64,000 nucleotides of DNA from Alcaligenaceae bacterium SAGV5 (lineage in GTDB: Bacteria; Pseudomonadota; Gammaproteobacteria; Burkholderiales; Burkholderiaceae_B). Position 1 is the first letter of the stretch; the number at the start of each line of letters is the position of its first letter. The stretch lies in contig SPDP01000008.1 of assembly GCA_009360345.1 (NCBI GenBank), positions 51,593-115,592 of the forward strand. Reading direction: 5' to 3'. The translations under genes and the position numbers were made by a program. The notes under the pieces are model-generated. The model made no database searches. It worked only from the letters and a program-made list of their open reading frames with translations, and was not told the origin of the DNA. Positions 62,249 through 64,000 of this stretch are shown here, in pieces.

Positions 62249-62276
62249 TAAAGTTTTCAAATCACCCCCCCGTTAA
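62249..62276 (+). promoter_or_regulatory. sigma-28 promoter of fliC
   Basis: TAAAGTTT (62249-62256), 12-nt spacer, CCCGTTAA (62269-62276): perfect -35 and 6 of 8 at -10 to the FliA consensus, about 147 nt before the fliC ATG. The 258-nt gap also holds a GGGCCC-CCA-GGGCCC hairpin in the leader. Confidence 0.7.
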
Positions 62277-62423
62277 TTGCCTCAACGCGGCCACGCTGGC
62301 ACTTCATGCAGCCTGCGATGGCCCTGGCGCAATTGCGGAAGGACCTCCAGCCGCGGATGCATCGTCGGGCCCCCAGGGCCCCTCCTTGAAACACCATGTG
62401 ACTCACCCTCACGGAGATAGGTC

Positions 62424-63839
62424 ATGGCACAAGTCATCAACACCAACATCGCTTCGCTGAACGCGCAGCGCAACCTGAACAGCTCGCAGAGCGCCGTCAA
62501 CACCGCCCTGCAGCGCCTGTCGACCGGCCTGCGCATCAACAGCGCCAAGGACGACGCCGCCGGCCTGGCCATTTCCGAGCGCATGAGCACGCAGATCAAC
62601 GGCCTGAACCAGGCCGTGCGCAACGCCAACGACGGCATCTCGCTGGCTCAGACCGCCGAAGGCGCGCTGAGCCAGATCGGCACCAACCTGCAGCGCATCC
62701 GCACGCTGGCCGTGCAGTCGTCCAACTCGACCAACTCGGCCGATGACCGCGCCTCGCTGCAGAAGGAAGTGGCCGAGCTGACCGCCGAAATCGACCGCGT
62801 CGCCCGCGACACCGATTTCAACGGCACCAAGCTGCTGGACGGCTCGTTCGCCGCCCAGAAATTCCAGGTCGGCGCCAATGCCGGCCAGACCATCACCATC
62901 AACAACATCGCCGACGCCAAGGCCTCGACGCTGGGCCGGTACAACGGCTTCAACGCGACCAACCTGTCGATCGGCACCGCCAGCGACACCGCCGCGGCAC
63001 AGTCCGTCACGTTTGGCTCCGCCGGCACGTTCGCCCTGGGCAACATCGCCAACGACGCCAAGGCCATCGCCAATGCCATGAACACGCAAGGCATCGCCGG
63101 CCTGAACGTCACCGCGAACGCCACGCAAGCCAACGGCACCTCGACCGTCACGACCACGACCGCCGGCACGGCCAGCTTCACGCTGAACGGCCTGACGATC
63201 AACCTGACCGCCACCACCAACGCCGCGACCAACCGCGAAACCGCCCTGACCGCGATCAACGCGCAATCGGCCACCACCGGCGTGCGCGCCGTCGACACCG
63301 GCTCCGGCCTGAAGCTCGAAGCCGCCGACGGCCGCAACATCACGATCGGCGCCCTCACGCTGGGTACCGCCGTCGCCTCCACCCTGTCCGACTTCGGCCT
63401 GGCCGCCGCCGGCACCACGGGCGCCTCGCTGAACGTCTCGTACAAGGCCCCCACGGGCGTGACCGGCTCCATCAGCAGCACCGGCGCCTTCACCCTGGCC
63501 GGCACGATCACCCAGACCGGCACCGCCCTGAACGCCATCGACATCTCGACCGTCGCCGGCGCCTCCAACGCCCTGTCCGCCCTGGACGCCGCGCTGTCCA
63601 CCGTCAGCGACGCGCGTGCCTCGCTGGGTGCGATCCAGAACCGCTTCACCTCGGTCGTCTCCAGCCTGGAAACCACCTCGGAGAACCTGTCCTCGTCGCG
63701 CAGCCGCATCCAGGACGCCGACTTCGCCTCGGAAACCGCCTCGCTCACGCGCGGCCAGATCCTGCAGCAGGCCGGCACCGCGATGCTGGCGCAAGCCAAC
63801 TCGCTGCCCAACAACGTGCTGACGCTGCTCCGCGGCTAA
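62424..63839 (+). CDS. fliC: flagellin FliC
   Basis: 471 aa. Conserved D0/D1 ends: MAQVINTNIASLNAQRNLNS, LSTGLRINSAKDDAAGLAIS at the N-terminus and RSRIQDADFASETASLTRGQ ... LPNNVLTLLRG at the C-terminus. The central Thr/Ala-rich part (about residues 180-370) is the variable surface domain. GGAG upstream of ATG 62424. Late gene under FliA, secreted with its own chaperone. Confidence 0.97.
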   Translation: MAQVINTNIASLNAQRNLNSSQSAVNTALQRLSTGLRINSAKDDAAGLAISERMSTQINGLNQAVRNANDGISLAQTAEGALSQIGTNLQRIRTLAVQSSNSTNSADDRASLQKEVAELTAEIDRVARDTDFNGTKLLDGSFAAQKFQVGANAGQTITINNIADAKASTLGRYNGFNATNLSIGTASDTAAAQSVTFGSAGTFALGNIANDAKAIANAMNTQGIAGLNVTANATQANGTSTVTTTTAGTASFTLNGLTINLTATTNAATNRETALTAINAQSATTGVRAVDTGSGLKLEAADGRNITIGALTLGTAVASTLSDFGLAAAGTTGASLNVSYKAPTGVTGSISSTGAFTLAGTITQTGTALNAIDISTVAGASNALSALDAALSTVSDARASLGAIQNRFTSVVSSLETTSENLSSSRSRIQDADFASETASLTRGQILQQAGTAMLAQANSLPNNVLTLLRG

Positions 63840-63853
63840 GCACCACGGCATCT

Positions 63854-63874
63854 CCGCCGGACTTCCTCCGGCGG
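63854..63874 (+). terminator. stem-loop after fliC
   Basis: CCGCCGGA (63854-63861), loop CTTCC, TCCGGCGG (63867-63874), 14 nt after the fliC stop. Perfect 8-bp stem without a T-run. The remaining bases to 64000 show no gene. Confidence 0.5.
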
Positions 63875-64000
63875 GACGTCCCCACCCCGCCTCGGGCCGG
63901 GTGAGCCGGCAAGCCATTGGGCAGCCGCCCCGTCGCCGCCGCGGTGCCCTGCGCCGCCCCCTTCGCCGCGAACCATGCCGGACTGAACGCATGCTGCGCA

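Noticed and set aside
1..64000. CRISPR arrays, tRNA, rRNA, insertion sequences or integrase genes
   Set aside because: No regularly spaced direct repeats, cloverleaf genes, transposase or integrase motifs were seen on either strand, so the accessory segments have no visible mobility gene here.

Overview
The window is high-GC DNA with very tight, often ATGA- or TGATG-overlapped gene arrays. Gene families and order (recC-recB-recD; tatD-holB-tmk-mltG-ygfZ; a long flagellar/chemotaxis locus with flhDC at its head) point to a betaproteobacterium of the Bordetella/Achromobacter type (Alcaligenaceae). The genus is an inference from gene content and protein character; no rRNA or tRNA is present to test it.

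Region 1 (1-7563) is accessory. It opens inside a type III secretion (T3SS) locus whose order sctL(hrpE)-small protein(hrpF-like)-CesT-like chaperone(hrpG-like)-secretin(hrcC) is that of the Pseudomonas syringae-type Hrp1 system, not the Ysc-type Bsc system known from Bordetella. A match to the HrpL-dependent 'hrp box' lies just before the hrpF-like gene. A strong terminator closes the operon. Then come a TcpQ/PilL-domain pilus gene and a 960-aa chimera: the lipoprotein N-terminus of a PilN-type IVb pilus secretin runs in frame into an unrelated, proline-rich then helical C-terminal region, followed by a translationally coupled small acidic protein.

Region 2 (7678-19853) is core: recCBD and an iron(III) ABC transporter (fbpBA), all on the minus strand. 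Region 3 (19854-24541) is a second accessory insert lying between fbpB and its ATPase gene fbpC. It carries a near-perfect hrp box directly before a 1137-aa protein with four C-terminal repeats resembling the AP2/ERF DNA-binding fold, then a 313-aa protein with two tandem WW-like segments. These are strong candidates for new T3SS effectors, and they are the most interesting content of the window.

Region 4 (24542-34386) is housekeeping: fbpC, an ankyrin-repeat exported protein, tatD, holB, tmk, mltG, ygfZ and several small metabolic or unknown genes. Region 5 (34524-63839) is the flagellar regulon: a REC-ATPase regulator, flgL-K-J-I-H-G-F-E-D-C-B (minus), flgA and flgMN (plus), fliA, flhF, flhA, flhB, cheA, cheZ, cheY, cheV, motB, motA, flhC, flhD (minus), a PAS histidine kinase and fliC (plus). 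FlhDC would switch on the hook-basal-body genes; FlgM would hold back FliA until hook completion; sigma-28-like promoters are visible before flgM and fliC. The chemotaxis set here has CheV but no cheW, cheR, cheB or receptor gene.
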